This document shows positions 36,156-47,799 of a stretch of DNA of 64,000 nucleotides, in pieces; positions within the stretch are counted from its first letter, which is position 1, and every line of letters begins with the position of its first letter. The notes under the pieces were generated by a model. That model saw only the letters and a program-made list of their open reading frames with translations. It was not told the origin of the DNA and searched no databases. This DNA comes from an uncultured delta proteobacterium (GTDB taxonomy: Bacteria > Myxococcota_A > UBA9160 > JAFDET01), in assembly GCA_947259215.1 (NCBI GenBank), contig CAMYLJ010000008.1:228755-292754 (forward strand), written 5' to 3'. The position numbers and the translations under genes are program-made.

Positions 36156-36971
36156 TCAGCGCCCACGGAAGACGGGCGCGCGCTTCTCGACGAAGGCCAC
36201 GAAGCCTTCCCGCGTATCCTGGCTGGCGAAGTTCACGGTCTGGGCCGCCGCCTCGGCGTCGAGCGCCTCGGCGAAGCCGACAGTGAGCGCCTGGTTCAGC
36301 ATGCGCTTGCTCTGCCGCAGGGCGATGGGCGCTCCTTCGGCCAGTCGCTTCGCCCATGCGTCGACGAAGCCGTCGAGCTCGTCGTCGGGGAGGACGCGGT
36401 TCACGACCCCGATCTCCGCGGCCTCCCGCGCCGAGAGGATCTCGCCGAAGAGCGCCAGCTCCTTGGCCTTGTGGAGCCCGACCAGCCGCGGCAGCAGCCA
36501 GCTCCCGCCGAAGTCGAGCGAGAGGGCGCGGCGCGCGAAGATCTCGGAGAAGCGGGCGCTCTCGCCCGCCACCACCAGGTCGCAGCCCAGCGCCAGGTTC
36601 ATGCCCGCCCCGACGGCATCGCCGTGCACCTTGGCGATGGTCGGGATCGGAACGTCGTGGAGCGCCAGGGCCGCGTCGTTCACGATCCGCATCAAGTCGA
36701 GCTCGTGCGGCTGGTCGCCCTGGTCCCCGGGCGTCGATGCCGTGAGGTGGGCGCCGGCGCAGAAGTGCCCGCCGGCCCCGGTGACGACCAGCACCCGGTC
36801 GGAAGGCGCCCGGCTCACCTCGTGCAGGGCACGGCGCAGCGGCTCCCATATGGATAGGGGAATGGCGTTCTTCCAGCGCGGCCGGTTCAGGGTGAGGGTG
36901 ACGACGCCGTTCCCGTCGCGCTCGAGCAACAGCTCGGACGCGTCCGGGACTTCGCGCTGGGGCTCGCTCAT
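36156..36971 (-). CDS. Crotonase-fold enzyme, PaaG-isomerase-like active site
   Basis: The 271-residue crotonase has TGAGGHFCAGAHL, HGDAVGAGMNLALGCD and RFSEIFARRALSLDFGG. As in PaaG (ring-oxepin/enoyl isomerase), the first catalytic glutamate is replaced by Asn (GMNLAL) and an Asp lies before the final GG (SLDFGG). Double-bond isomerisation is therefore a better guess than hydration. First gene of the minus arm, 92 bp from the divergent carboxylase gene. Confidence 0.84.
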   Translation of the reverse strand: MSEPQREVPDASELLLERDGNGVVTLTLNRPRWKNAIPLSIWEPLRRALHEVSRAPSDRVLVVTGAGGHFCAGAHLTASTPGDQGDQPHELDLMRIVNDAALALHDVPIPTIAKVHGDAVGAGMNLALGCDLVVAGESARFSEIFARRALSLDFGGSWLLPRLVGLHKAKELALFGEILSAREAAEIGVVNRVLPDDELDGFVDAWAKRLAEGAPIALRQSKRMLNQALTVGFAEALDAEAAAQTVNFASQDTREGFVAFVEKRAPVFRGR

Positions 36972-37063
36972 CGGGGGGCTCCTGGGCGGTCGGCCGGGCG
37001 GTAATATCGCTTGTCTTTGGTTATCACATATGTTACCCCAAGGTCAAACGCCCCGGGAGAGCC
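36972..37063. promoter_or_regulatory. Divergent control region of the AtuA/ACAD regulon
   Basis: This 92-bp AT-richer gap separates the two arms. On the minus strand TTGACC (37042-37047), 16 bp, GATAAC (37020-37025), with TGT just before the -10, forms a plausible promoter for the crotonase-ACAD arm. GGTAA at 37000-37004 and TTACC at 37033-37037 form an imperfect dyad across it. I saw no equally good promoter for the plus arm. Confidence 0.5.
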
Positions 37064-38712
37064 ATGAACCCGACCCTCCTCGCCTCGCCCCTGCGCTCCA
37101 AGCTGGATCTCCGCAGCCCCGAGTTCGCCGAGAACCGCGCCGCCATGGTCGAGAAGCTCGAGGAGATCGAGCGGCTGCTGGACGAGGCGGAGGTCGGCGG
37201 CGGCGCGCACCACCGCGAGCGCCTCGCCAAGCGCGGGAAGCTCCCCGTGCGCGAGCGCCTCCACCTGGCCCTCGATCCCGACAGCCCCTTTCTCGAGATC
37301 AGCCCCACGGCCGGATACAACTCCGATTACGCCATGGGGGGCGGTGCGGTGCTCGGGATCGGCGTCATCGCCGGCGTCGAGTGCGTGATCTTCGCCAACG
37401 ACCCCACGGTGCTGGGCGGCGCGCTCACGCCCTACGTCGCCAAGAAGTGGATGCGCGCCCTGGAGATCGCCCGGGACAACCACATCCCCTACGTGAGCTT
37501 CGTGGAGTCGGCCGGTGCCGACCTGCGCATGGACCCTCCCGAGGAGGGGAAGAAGCGACGGCGTCCGGCCAAGATCAACCACTTCGCCGAGACCGGCCGC
37601 TTCTTCTACGAGATGATCGAGCTCTCCAAGATGGAGATCCCGACGGTCTGCGTGGTGTTCGGCTCGTCCACGGCCGGCGGTGCCTACCAGCCCGGCATGT
37701 CGGACTACAACATCGTGATCAAGCAGCAGTCGAAGATCTTCCTGGCGGGACCGCCGCTGGTGAAGATGGCGACCGGCGAGGAGTCCGACGACGAGACCCT
37801 GGGCGGGGCGCAGATGCACGCCGACATCTCGGGCTTGGGCGAGTACCTGGCCGAGGACGAGCGCGACGCGCTGCGCCTGTGCCGCGAGGTGGTGTCCCAC
37901 CTGAACTGGCGCAAGCCGGGCCCGCCGCCGAGCCTGCGGGCAGACGAGCCGGTCCTCGACCCCGAGGACCTGCTGGGCCTGATGAGCCCGGACCTGCGCC
38001 GGCCCGTGGACGTGCGCGAGCTCGTCGGCCGCATTGCGGACGGCTCGCGCTTCGAGGAGTTCAAGCCGCGCTACGGCCCCACCCTGGTCTGCGGCTGGGC
38101 CTCGATCCAGGGCTATCCGGTAGGGATCCTGGGCAACAACGGCGTGCTGGATCCCCAGTCTGCCGAGAAGGCCGCCCACTTCATCCAGCTCAACAACCAG
38201 ATCGACACGCCGCTGCTCTTCCTCCAGAACCTGACCGGCTTCGTGGTCGGCCGGGACTACGAGCAGGCGGGCATCATCAAGAAGGGCTCGCAGATGATCA
38301 ACGCGGTCACCAACTCCACGGTGCCGCACCTGACGGTCATCTTCGGCAACTCCTACGGCGCCGGCACCTACGCCATGTCGGGCCGCGCCTTCAACAACCG
38401 CTTCACCTTCATCTGGCCGAGCGCCAAGATCGCCGTCATGGGCGGAAAGCAGATCGCCGGCGTGATGTCGATCGTGCGCCGCGGCCAGGCGGCGCGGAAG
38501 GGACAGCCCTTCGACGAGGAGGCGGACGCGAAGCTGGTGGCCGCGGTCGAGGCCGTTCAGGAGCGGGGCTCCGTCGCCCTGGAGGCTTCGGGCGCCATCA
38601 GCGACGACGGCATCATCGATCCGCGCGACACGCGCACGGTGCTCGGCATCTGCCTCTCGGTGGTGCGCAACACGCCCGTCGAGGGCGCCGAGGGCTACGG
38701 GGTGTTCCGGCT

Positions 38713-38716
<4 letters not shown>
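37064..38716 (+). CDS. Acyl-CoA carboxylase, carboxyltransferase (beta) subunit
   Basis: The 550-residue protein has two crotonase-like carboxyltransferase halves: YVSFVESAGADLRM with FGSSTAGGAYQPGMSDY (N half) and ILGNNGVLDPQSAEKAAHFIQL with QNLTGFVVGRDYEQAG, SYGAGTYAMSGRAF and MGGKQIAGVM (C half). This resembles methylcrotonyl- and geranyl-CoA carboxylase beta subunits. It moves CO2 from carboxybiotin to an acyl-CoA, in leucine or acyclic terpene breakdown in known cases. The next gene overlaps its stop (GTGA). Confidence 0.92.
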
Positions 38717-40655
<1,939 letters not shown>

Positions 40656-40656
<1 letters not shown>

Positions 40657-42413
40657 TGGCCGACCCGATCCGCATCGCCAACTGCTCGGGCTTCTTCGGG
40701 GACCGCCTCTCGGCCGCAAAGGAGATGGTGGAGGGCGGGCCCATCGACGTCCTCACCGGCGACTGGCTGGCCGAGCTCACCATGCTGATCCTGGCCCGCA
40801 CGCGCATGAAGCGGCCGGGCGGGGGCTACGCGCGCACCTTCGTGATGCAGATGGAGCAGGTGATGGGCACCTGCCTGGACCGGGGCATCAAGGTGGTGGC
40901 GAACGCCGGTGGCCTCGATCCCGACGGCTGTGCGGACGCCGTGGCCGAGGTGGCGCAGAAGCTCGGCCTCGCGCCGAAGATTGCGTACGTGCGCGGCGAC
41001 GACCTGGTCCCCCGCATGCAGGACCTGATCGCCGAGGGCCAGCTCATCCACTTCGAGACCGGCGAGCCCATCAAGGACGCATCCGCCTTCCTCACCGCCA
41101 ACGCCTACTTCGGCTGCTGGGGGATCGTGGAGGCCCTGAACCAGGGCGCCGACATCGTCGTCACCGGCCGCACCACCGACGCGGCCATCGTGTGCGGACC
41201 GGCGGCATGGCACCATGGCTGGGGGCGCGGCGACTGGAACGCCTTGGCGGGCGCGGTGGCGGCGGGCCACGTGATCGAGTGCGGCACCCAGGCGACCGGC
41301 GGCAACTACTCGTTCTTCACCGAGGTGCCGGGCATGGTGCGGGTCGGCTTCCCGTGGGCCGAGATCGCCGCGGACGGCTCGTCGGTGATCGGGAAGCACG
41401 ACGGCACCGGCGGCGAGGTCTCCGTCGGGACCGTGACCTCGCAGCTCCTCTACGAGATCGGCGCGCCGCAGTACCTGGGCCCGGACGTGACGACCCGCTT
41501 CGACACCATCCAGCTCGAGCAGGAAGGCCTGGACCGCGTGCGCATGCACGGCATCCGGGGCGAGCCGCCTCCGGCCACCCTCAAGGTCTGCATCAACCGC
41601 CCCGGCGGCTTCCGCAACGACATGAGCGTCTGCCTCACGGGCCTCGACATCGAGGCCAAGGCCAAGCTGGTGGAGGAGGCCTTCTGGCAGGCCTGCCCCT
41701 ACGCGCCCGGGGACTTCGACATGGTGAAGACGCGCCTCGTCCGCACCGACCAGCCGGACCCCGAGACCAACGAGCGGGCGGTGGCGATCCTGAAGATCAG
41801 CGCCCGGGACGCGGACGAGAAGAAGGTAGGCCGCGCCTTCTCCAACGCGGTGATCGAGCTGGCGCTAGCCAGCATCCCGGGCTTCTTCGGGGTGGGCGGC
41901 GGACCCGGTTCCGGACGGCCCTTCGGCGTCTACGTGCCGGCGTGCGTTCCCGCGGAGCAGGTTCCCCAGGAGGTCGTGATGCTCGGCGGCGAGACCCGCG
42001 CGGTCTCGTCCGTGATTCCTGCTGCACCCACGTCCGTCAGCGCGGCGCCCGAGCCCGGTGCCGCGGCGCCGGAGGGCGCGACGCGTCGCGCACCGCTCGG
42101 CGCGGTCTACGGTGCGCGCTCCGGCGACAAGGGCGGCGACGCCAACCTGGGCGTCTTCGCGCGCAGCGACGAGGCCTGGGCCTGGCTCGACGCCTTCCTC
42201 ACGCTGGAGCGCCTGCGCGAGCTCCTGCCCGAGGTGGCGGAGCTCCCCGTGGATCGCCACCGGCTCCCGAACATCCGCTCGCTCAACTTCGTGATCCACG
42301 GGCTGCTGGAGCAGGGCGTCGCCGCCTCGACCCGCCAGGACCCCCAGGCCAAAAGCCTGGGCGAGTGGCTGCGGGCGCGGGTGGTGGACCTGCCCGAGGC
42401 GCTGCTGCCGTGA
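40656..42413 (+). CDS. AtuA-like (DUF1446) acyl-CoA pathway protein
   Basis: The 585-residue protein starts IRIANCSGFFGDRLSAAKEMVEGG and has ANAGGLDPDGCADAV (83-97), GADIVVTGRTTDAA and GTQATGGNYSFF. A separate C-terminal domain follows a Pro/Ala linker, beginning GAVYGARSGDKGGDANLGVFARSD. This is the AtuA plan, where the C-terminal segment can also be encoded apart. In Pseudomonas AtuA belongs to the citronellol/geranyl-CoA pathway with AtuC/AtuF carboxylase; its exact reaction is still uncertain. Here it is coupled to a carboxylase, but no AtuB- or AtuG-type dehydrogenase is adjacent. Confidence 0.85.
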
Positions 42414-43063
42414 GCGCGAGGACCGAGCCGGGTAGGCAGCGCCTGCGCTTCGCCGGCGTACGCGCCCCGAAGCCCCTGCTCCCCGCCGAGACCGAGCGCC
42501 GCCTCACGGTGCGCCAGCGGGAGATCCTGGACGAGCTGGAGAAGCTCGTCGCCGGCGAGGGGCTGGCCGAGCTCACCATGGCCGAGATCGCGGCCGAGGT
42601 GAACTGCTCGTTGCGCACCCTCTACGGCATCGCGCCGAGCAAGGAGGAGCTGGTGCTGGCGGTGGTGGACCGCCGTCTGCACCGGATCGGTCGCGCCGCG
42701 ATCGGCTCCCTCGACGCCGCCATGTCGCCCCTGGCGGCGCTGCGCGCGTACCTGCGCGCCGCCAACGAGGCGGTACAGCCGGAGACTGCGTCCTTCGCGC
42801 GCGAGTTCGCGGACCTGCCCGGTGCGGGTCGCCTGCTCGACGCTCACGAGGACTACGTGATGGCGGTGACCCGGAGCCTGCTCGACCGCGCCGTGGCGGA
42901 GAAGGAGATCCCGCCGGTCGACACGGGCGCGGTGGCCCACGTGCTGGGCGGCCTGGGCCGCGAGTTCGCGCGGCCCGAGGTGGCGGAGGTCGCAGCGGCA
43001 CCGCCGAAGGCCACCGCGGACGCCATCGCGGAAATCATCCTGCGCGGCCTCGAGCGGGGCTGA
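42410..43063 (+). CDS. TetR-family regulator of the carboxylase arm
   Basis: The 217-residue TetR-like protein has an HTH at about 34-80 (RQREILDELEKLVAGEGLAELTMAEIAAEVN, then RTLYGIAPSKEELVLAVVD) after a 30-residue N-terminal arm rich in basic residues. The GTG start lies in the AtuA-like stop (GTGA). As the last gene of the carboxylase arm it probably controls the divergent regulon through the 36972-37063 region. Confidence 0.85.
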   Translation: MSARTEPGRQRLRFAGVRAPKPLLPAETERRLTVRQREILDELEKLVAGEGLAELTMAEIAAEVNCSLRTLYGIAPSKEELVLAVVDRRLHRIGRAAIGSLDAAMSPLAALRAYLRAANEAVQPETASFAREFADLPGAGRLLDAHEDYVMAVTRSLLDRAVAEKEIPPVDTGAVAHVLGGLGREFARPEVAEVAAAPPKATADAIAEIILRGLERG

Positions 43064-43095
43064 GCGGCCGCGCCGATTCAAGGAGACCCCCCCCC

Positions 43096-44535
43096 ATGCG
43101 TACCCGGATCACCGCCATCGCCGTCCTGCTCGGCGTCCTCGCATTCGCGCCCGCCTGTCCGTCGGACTCTGCCCACCATCGGTTCATCACCGACTCCCAG
43201 GGCCGGGCCCTGGTCCTGCACGGCCTGAACGTCATCAGCGCCGCCAAGAACGCCCCTCTCCGGGTCGGCCCGATTACGCGTGACGACGTGCGCCGCTACG
43301 CGCTCGACTGGGGCTTCAACTTCGTCCGCTTCCTGATCTTCTGGGACGCCGTCGAGCCCGCGCCGGAAGTCTACGACGCGGCGTACTTCGAGCGGGTGGA
43401 AGAGCAGCTCGATTGGATGCACGAGTTCGGCATCCAGGTGGTGCTCGACATGCATCAGGACGTGTACTCCGAGGTGTTCTGCTGCGACGGCGCCCCCCTC
43501 TGGGCCGTACGTGCGAACATCGACGACTTCGTCCAGCTGCCCCAGTGGGACCTCAACTACTTCACGCCCGAGGTGATGGAGGCGTTCGACAACTTCTGGG
43601 ACTACGACGGCCCGCACGGCGATCTCCAGCGGCACTACGCCGCCGCCTGGGCCCACGTGGTCGAGCGCCTGGGCGACCACCCCGCCGTGATCGGCTACGA
43701 CATCATGAACGAGCCCGCGGCGGGATCGCACCTGGACTTCCTCGCCACCATCGGCGTCGCCGGGGAGGCCGAAGCCGAGGCGTTCGACCTCGCCTACCTG
43801 CGGCCGTTCTACGAGCGGGTGGTGGCCGCGATCCGCAAGGTGGATCCGGACGGCTGGATCTTTTACGAGCCCCGTTACGCGGGCCCCGCCGACGGATCGC
43901 GTTCGTTCCTGGGCCGCATCGAAGACCCGCGAGAGGGCGAGCCGCGGATCGTCTACTTCCCGCACCTCTACTCGATCGCCCTGGACTTCAGCGGGGGCTA
44001 CGTCGACAGCGACGACACCATCGCAAGCTGGGAGGCGAGCCGCTCCAGCGAGATCGCGGAGCAGGTGGGCCCGCTCTTGATCGGCGAGTTCGGCGTGTCG
44101 CCGACCTGGAGCGGCTGGGACCGCTTCCTGGACGAGACCCTGGCGATGGCCGACCGCAGCAGCAGCGGATGGGCCTACTGGTCCGCGGATCCGGGCGGCT
44201 GGGGCCCCTCCAACCCGGACGGCACGGAATCGCCGATCGCGGGACGCCTGGTCCGCGTCTACCCGCAGCGCGTGGCGGGCCGTCCGATCCGCTACGGCTA
44301 CGACCCCGCCACCCGGGTCTTCGAGCTGGTCTTCGCCGAGCGCGAGGGTGTCGAGGGACCCACGGAGATCTACGTGCCCGCCCGGCGCTTCTACCCCGAC
44401 GGGTTCGAACTCGACGTCGACCAGGGCCACTGGGAGTCGAGCTGGGACGACGAGCGGGAGGTCCTGTCGCTCGGAGTCGTCTCCGGCGAGGGACCCTGGC
44501 GCGTGACGCTGCGCCCGGCGGCTCCTGCGCCCTGA
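43096..44535 (+). CDS. Exported GH5 glycosidase, endoglycoceramidase-like
   Basis: The 479-residue protein has a signal peptide (AIAVLLGVLAFAPAC) with Cys 21 as a possible but weak lipobox. The GH5 barrel carries the acid/base in DIMNEP (Glu 206) and the nucleophile in LIGEFGVSP (Glu 331); VLDMHQDVYSE (117-126) is typical of endoglycosylceramidases, and a C-terminal beta domain begins near 385. Family members cut the glycan from ceramide or another lipid. It stands alone between the TetR and the carotenoid oxygenase. Confidence 0.85.
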   Translation: MRTRITAIAVLLGVLAFAPACPSDSAHHRFITDSQGRALVLHGLNVISAAKNAPLRVGPITRDDVRRYALDWGFNFVRFLIFWDAVEPAPEVYDAAYFERVEEQLDWMHEFGIQVVLDMHQDVYSEVFCCDGAPLWAVRANIDDFVQLPQWDLNYFTPEVMEAFDNFWDYDGPHGDLQRHYAAAWAHVVERLGDHPAVIGYDIMNEPAAGSHLDFLATIGVAGEAEAEAFDLAYLRPFYERVVAAIRKVDPDGWIFYEPRYAGPADGSRSFLGRIEDPREGEPRIVYFPHLYSIALDFSGGYVDSDDTIASWEASRSSEIAEQVGPLLIGEFGVSPTWSGWDRFLDETLAMADRSSSGWAYWSADPGGWGPSNPDGTESPIAGRLVRVYPQRVAGRPIRYGYDPATRVFELVFAEREGVEGPTEIYVPARRFYPDGFELDVDQGHWESSWDDEREVLSLGVVSGEGPWRVTLRPAAPAP

Positions 44536-44626
44536 GGCGCGGCAGGCGGATTCCTCTCGATCCGACGGGCGGAGGGCTGCAGTATGCTCTCTCCGGGGCC
44601 CCCTTGGCCCCTTCGGAGGTGGACCC

Positions 44627-46084
44627 ATGCCGAGCGCGCCCGCGGATGCCCCGGACCGCCCCGCCTGGACCGACGCGGTCGAGAACCCCTACCTGCACGG
44701 GATCCACGCGCCGATCGTCGACGAGACCACCGCGGTCGAGCTGGCCGTGGAGGGCGAGCTGCCGGGCGACCTCTTCGGCGCCTACGTGCGCAACGGTCCC
44801 AACTCCGTCTTCCCGCCGACCAACCTCTACCACTGGTTCGACGGCGACGGCATGGTGCACGCGCTGCACTTCCGGGACGGGAAGGCGACCTACCGCAGCC
44901 GCTTCGTGCGCACGGCGGGCCTGGCCGACGAGGAGCGCGCCGGCCGCGCCATCTGGCCCGGGGTGATGGGACCCTTCGACTTCGACCTGCCGCGGCACTA
45001 CCTGAAGGACACCGCCAACACGGACCTGATCCTGCACAACGGTCGCCTGCTGGCGCTCTGGTACCTGTGCGGGACTCCCTACGCGCTCGATCCGCGCAGC
45101 CTCGACCCGCTGGGCAGCGCGGAGTTCGGCGGTCGCCTGGGCACGGTCTCCGCGCACCCGAAGGTGGACGAGCGCACCGGCGAGCTGGTCTGGTTCAGCC
45201 TGGCCGAGTTCGAGCCGCCCTTCATGACCTACGGGGTGCTGGCCAAGGACGGCGAGCTGGTGCACGAGATTCCGGTGGAGCTGGACGGCCCGCGCGCGCC
45301 CCACGACATCACCATCACGGAGCGCTTCACGATCCTCCACGACTTCCCCTTCTTCCACGACCCGGAGGTCCTGCGCCAGCACGGCTACCGGGTGGCCCGC
45401 TTCCACCGCGACATGCCCAGCCGCTTCGGCGTCGTGCCGCGGCGAGGCGCTGCCGACGAGATCCGCTGGTTCGAGTTCGAGCCCGGCTACGTGCTGCACA
45501 TGGTGAACGCCTGGGAGGAGGGCGACTGGATCGTGATGGACGGCTGCTTGCAGCCCGATCCGAAGATCCGCCGCCGTCCGGAGGAGGGCGAGCTGGCGTC
45601 CATGCTCGGCTACCTGCGCATCCGCTCCCACCTGCACCGCTGGCGCATGAACCTGCGCACCGGCGAGGCGCGCGAGGAGCAACTCGACGACCTGAACGTC
45701 GAGTTCCCCCTGCCGGACACGGGCCGTTACGGCGAGAAGACCCGCTACTCCTATCACCAGCACATCCCCGTGGACGGCTATACGGTGGAGTTCCACGCGC
45801 TCGTGAAGTACGACCACGAGACGGGCGCGGCGACGCGCTACGACTACGAGCCCGGCTGGTTCGCCAGCGAGTCGCCCTTCGCGCGCCGGGTGGGCGCCGC
45901 CGGCGAGGACGACGGCTACGTGGTCACCATCGCGACCCACGCCGAGAGCTACCGCTCCGAGTGCTGGGTCTTCGACGCCCGCCAGATCGAGCGCGGTCCC
46001 CTGGCCCGGGTGGCGCTTCCCGCCCGCGTTCCCACCGGCTTCCACGCCAAGTGGCTCCCGGGCGAGCGCATCTGGCCCGCCTAG
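44627..46084 (+). CDS. Carotenoid cleavage oxygenase
   Basis: The 485-residue seven-bladed propeller has the four iron histidines of the CCO family at 177 (SAHPK), 226 (APHDITIT), 291 (LHMVNAWEE) and 473 (GFHAKW), with VRNGPNSVFPP at the mouth. It cleaves a C=C bond in carotenoids, apocarotenoids, stilbenes or lignin-type phenylpropenes; the substrate is not evident, and no carotenoid synthesis gene is nearby. A TATGCT box lies 40 nt upstream, with a GGAGG ribosome site. Its stop shares CTAG with the acyl-CoA synthetase. Confidence 0.9.
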   Translation: MPSAPADAPDRPAWTDAVENPYLHGIHAPIVDETTAVELAVEGELPGDLFGAYVRNGPNSVFPPTNLYHWFDGDGMVHALHFRDGKATYRSRFVRTAGLADEERAGRAIWPGVMGPFDFDLPRHYLKDTANTDLILHNGRLLALWYLCGTPYALDPRSLDPLGSAEFGGRLGTVSAHPKVDERTGELVWFSLAEFEPPFMTYGVLAKDGELVHEIPVELDGPRAPHDITITERFTILHDFPFFHDPEVLRQHGYRVARFHRDMPSRFGVVPRRGAADEIRWFEFEPGYVLHMVNAWEEGDWIVMDGCLQPDPKIRRRPEEGELASMLGYLRIRSHLHRWRMNLRTGEAREEQLDDLNVEFPLPDTGRYGEKTRYSYHQHIPVDGYTVEFHALVKYDHETGAATRYDYEPGWFASESPFARRVGAAGEDDGYVVTIATHAESYRSECWVFDARQIERGPLARVALPARVPTGFHAKWLPGERIWPA

Positions 46085-47754
46085 GGGGCGAGGGTCTCGC
46101 GCAGCTCGCGCTTGAGGAATTTGCCGGCGGCGTTGCGGGGCAGGGGCTCCTCCCGCACGTGCACCGTGGAAGGCACCTTGAAGGGGGCCAGCCGCTCGCC
46201 CACGAAGCGGCGCAGCTCCTCCGGATCGATGGTCGCGCCGGGTTTCGGGTAGACGGCGCAGGCCACCTCCTCGCCGAGTCGCGGGTGGGGCACGCCGAAG
46301 ACCGCGGCCTCGTACACGGCTGGGTGCTGGTAGAGGACGGCCTCCACCTCGGCGGAGTAGACGTTCTCGCCGCCGCGCAGGACCATGTCCTTGGCGCGGT
46401 CCTCCACGTAGACGAAGCCCTCGGCGTCCATGCGGCCGATGTCGCCGGAGCGGAGCCAGCCGTCCGCGATCGTCTCGGCCGTGGCCTCGGGATTGTTCCA
46501 GTAGCCGCGGATCAGGTTGGGGCCGCGGAAGCAGATCTCGCCCACCTCGCCGCGGGCGAGTTCTTCGCCGTCCGGCCCGGCGATCTTCACCTGCATGGTG
46601 GGGACGGTGCGCCCGGTGCTCGTCGGCTTGCGCACGTAGTCGGCGCCGGCGTTCTGGGGCCCGTAGGCGTTGGTCTCGGTCATGCCGTAGCCGATTCCGG
46701 GTCGGCCCCTGGCGAAGCTGCGATCGATGCGGTGCACCAGCTCGGGCGGCGCCGGCGCGCCGCCGCCCCCGACGCTGGTGAGGCTCGACGTGTCCCTTCG
46801 CTCGAAGTCCGGACTCTCGAGCAGGTCCCAGGACATGGTGGGAACACCCACGAAGGTCGTCACGCGCTCGCGTTCGATCAGCTCGAGGGCCCGCTCCGGG
46901 TTCCACTTGTACATCATCACCAGCTTATAGCCGGCGGCGAAGCAGGACAGCATGACCGGCACCAGTCCTGTCACGTGGAAGAGGGGCACCGTCAGGATCA
47001 GGCTGGTCGGATGCGGCGACGGCTCCTTCGGCGGCTGGACTATCGCGTTGGCGGCCGTGCGGCAGGCGAAGGAGAGCAGCGCCGAGAGCACGGCGCGGTG
47101 GGTCGAGACCGCGCCCTTCGGATGTCCGGTAGTGCCCGAGGTGTAGAGGATGGTGGCGTCCATCTCGGGTCCGAGCTCGACCGCGGGCGGGGTGCCGCCC
47201 GGCGCGATCACCTCGGACCAGGCCGCGAAGCCGGCGGGTGCCGGCCCGTCCGGGCGCACGCAGATGCCGCGGATGCCCAGGCGCTCGATGGCTTGGGCCG
47301 CGCGCGCCCCACGTTCGGGGTCCGCCACCAGCACGCTGGCGCCGGAGTCCTCCAGCCCGTACGCCATCTCGGTGGGCGTCCACCAGGCGTTCAGGCAGAC
47401 CGCGATGGCCCCGACGGAGGTGACGGCCGCGAACGCCACGATCCACTCGGGGTAGTTCCGGAGCGCGATCGCGACCCGGTCTCCGGGCGCCACCCCGAAG
47501 CGCTCCACCAGGGCGGCGCCCAGGGCGTCCACCTGGCGCATCGTTTCGCCGAAGCTCCAGCGCTCGTCCTCGTAGACCAGGAAGATCTCGTCGCCCCGCC
47601 CCCGCGCGGGCTCGAAGAGGGAGCGCAGCGACGGCGGCGTGTTGGCGAAGACCGTGACCTCCTGGCCGCCCACGCTCGCCTGCGCCAGCGCGAAGCGCGC
47701 CCCGGGCGCGGTCAGCTCGGCGATGGCCTGCTCCCAGCTCTTCGGTTCGCTCAT
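46081..47754 (-). CDS. AMP-forming acyl-CoA synthetase
   Basis: The 557-residue ANL-superfamily ligase has the P-loop YTSGTTGHPKGAVSTH (about 211-226), GYGMTETNAYG, WLRSGDIGRMDAEGF, DRAKDMVLRGGENVYSAEVE and the C-terminal catalytic lysine in RNAAGKFLKREL. It activates a carboxylic acid through an acyl-adenylate to its CoA thioester. Genes nearby (P450, PlsC, PhyH) are consistent with lipid metabolism. The true start is ATG 47754; upstream sequence in the same frame is antisense to PlsC and the P450. Confidence 0.92.
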   Translation of the reverse strand: MSEPKSWEQAIAELTAPGARFALAQASVGGQEVTVFANTPPSLRSLFEPARGRGDEIFLVYEDERWSFGETMRQVDALGAALVERFGVAPGDRVAIALRNYPEWIVAFAAVTSVGAIAVCLNAWWTPTEMAYGLEDSGASVLVADPERGARAAQAIERLGIRGICVRPDGPAPAGFAAWSEVIAPGGTPPAVELGPEMDATILYTSGTTGHPKGAVSTHRAVLSALLSFACRTAANAIVQPPKEPSPHPTSLILTVPLFHVTGLVPVMLSCFAAGYKLVMMYKWNPERALELIERERVTTFVGVPTMSWDLLESPDFERRDTSSLTSVGGGGAPAPPELVHRIDRSFARGRPGIGYGMTETNAYGPQNAGADYVRKPTSTGRTVPTMQVKIAGPDGEELARGEVGEICFRGPNLIRGYWNNPEATAETIADGWLRSGDIGRMDAEGFVYVEDRAKDMVLRGGENVYSAEVEAVLYQHPAVYEAAVFGVPHPRLGEEVACAVYPKPGATIDPEELRRFVGERLAPFKVPSTVHVREEPLPRNAAGKFLKRELRETLAP

Positions 47755-47787
47755 GCCTGCGCCCCCCGCGTCCGCCGATCCGCATGA

Positions 47788-47793
47788 TACCCT
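47788..47793 (+). promoter_or_regulatory. TACCCT box 6 nt before the PlsC start
   Basis: TACCCT ends 6 nt before ATG 47800, with no Shine-Dalgarno sequence between. Same geometry as the boxes before 6297, 14341 (minus) and 56455; a candidate leaderless promoter. No convincing -35 was seen. Confidence 0.35.
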
Positions 47794-47799
47794 GCCGCC

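Noticed and set aside
35842-38712. Long plus-strand extension in frame with the biotin carboxylase alpha subunit
   Set aside because: Runs antisense through the crotonases and out of frame through carboxylase beta; the biotin carboxylase motif begins at GTG 38713.
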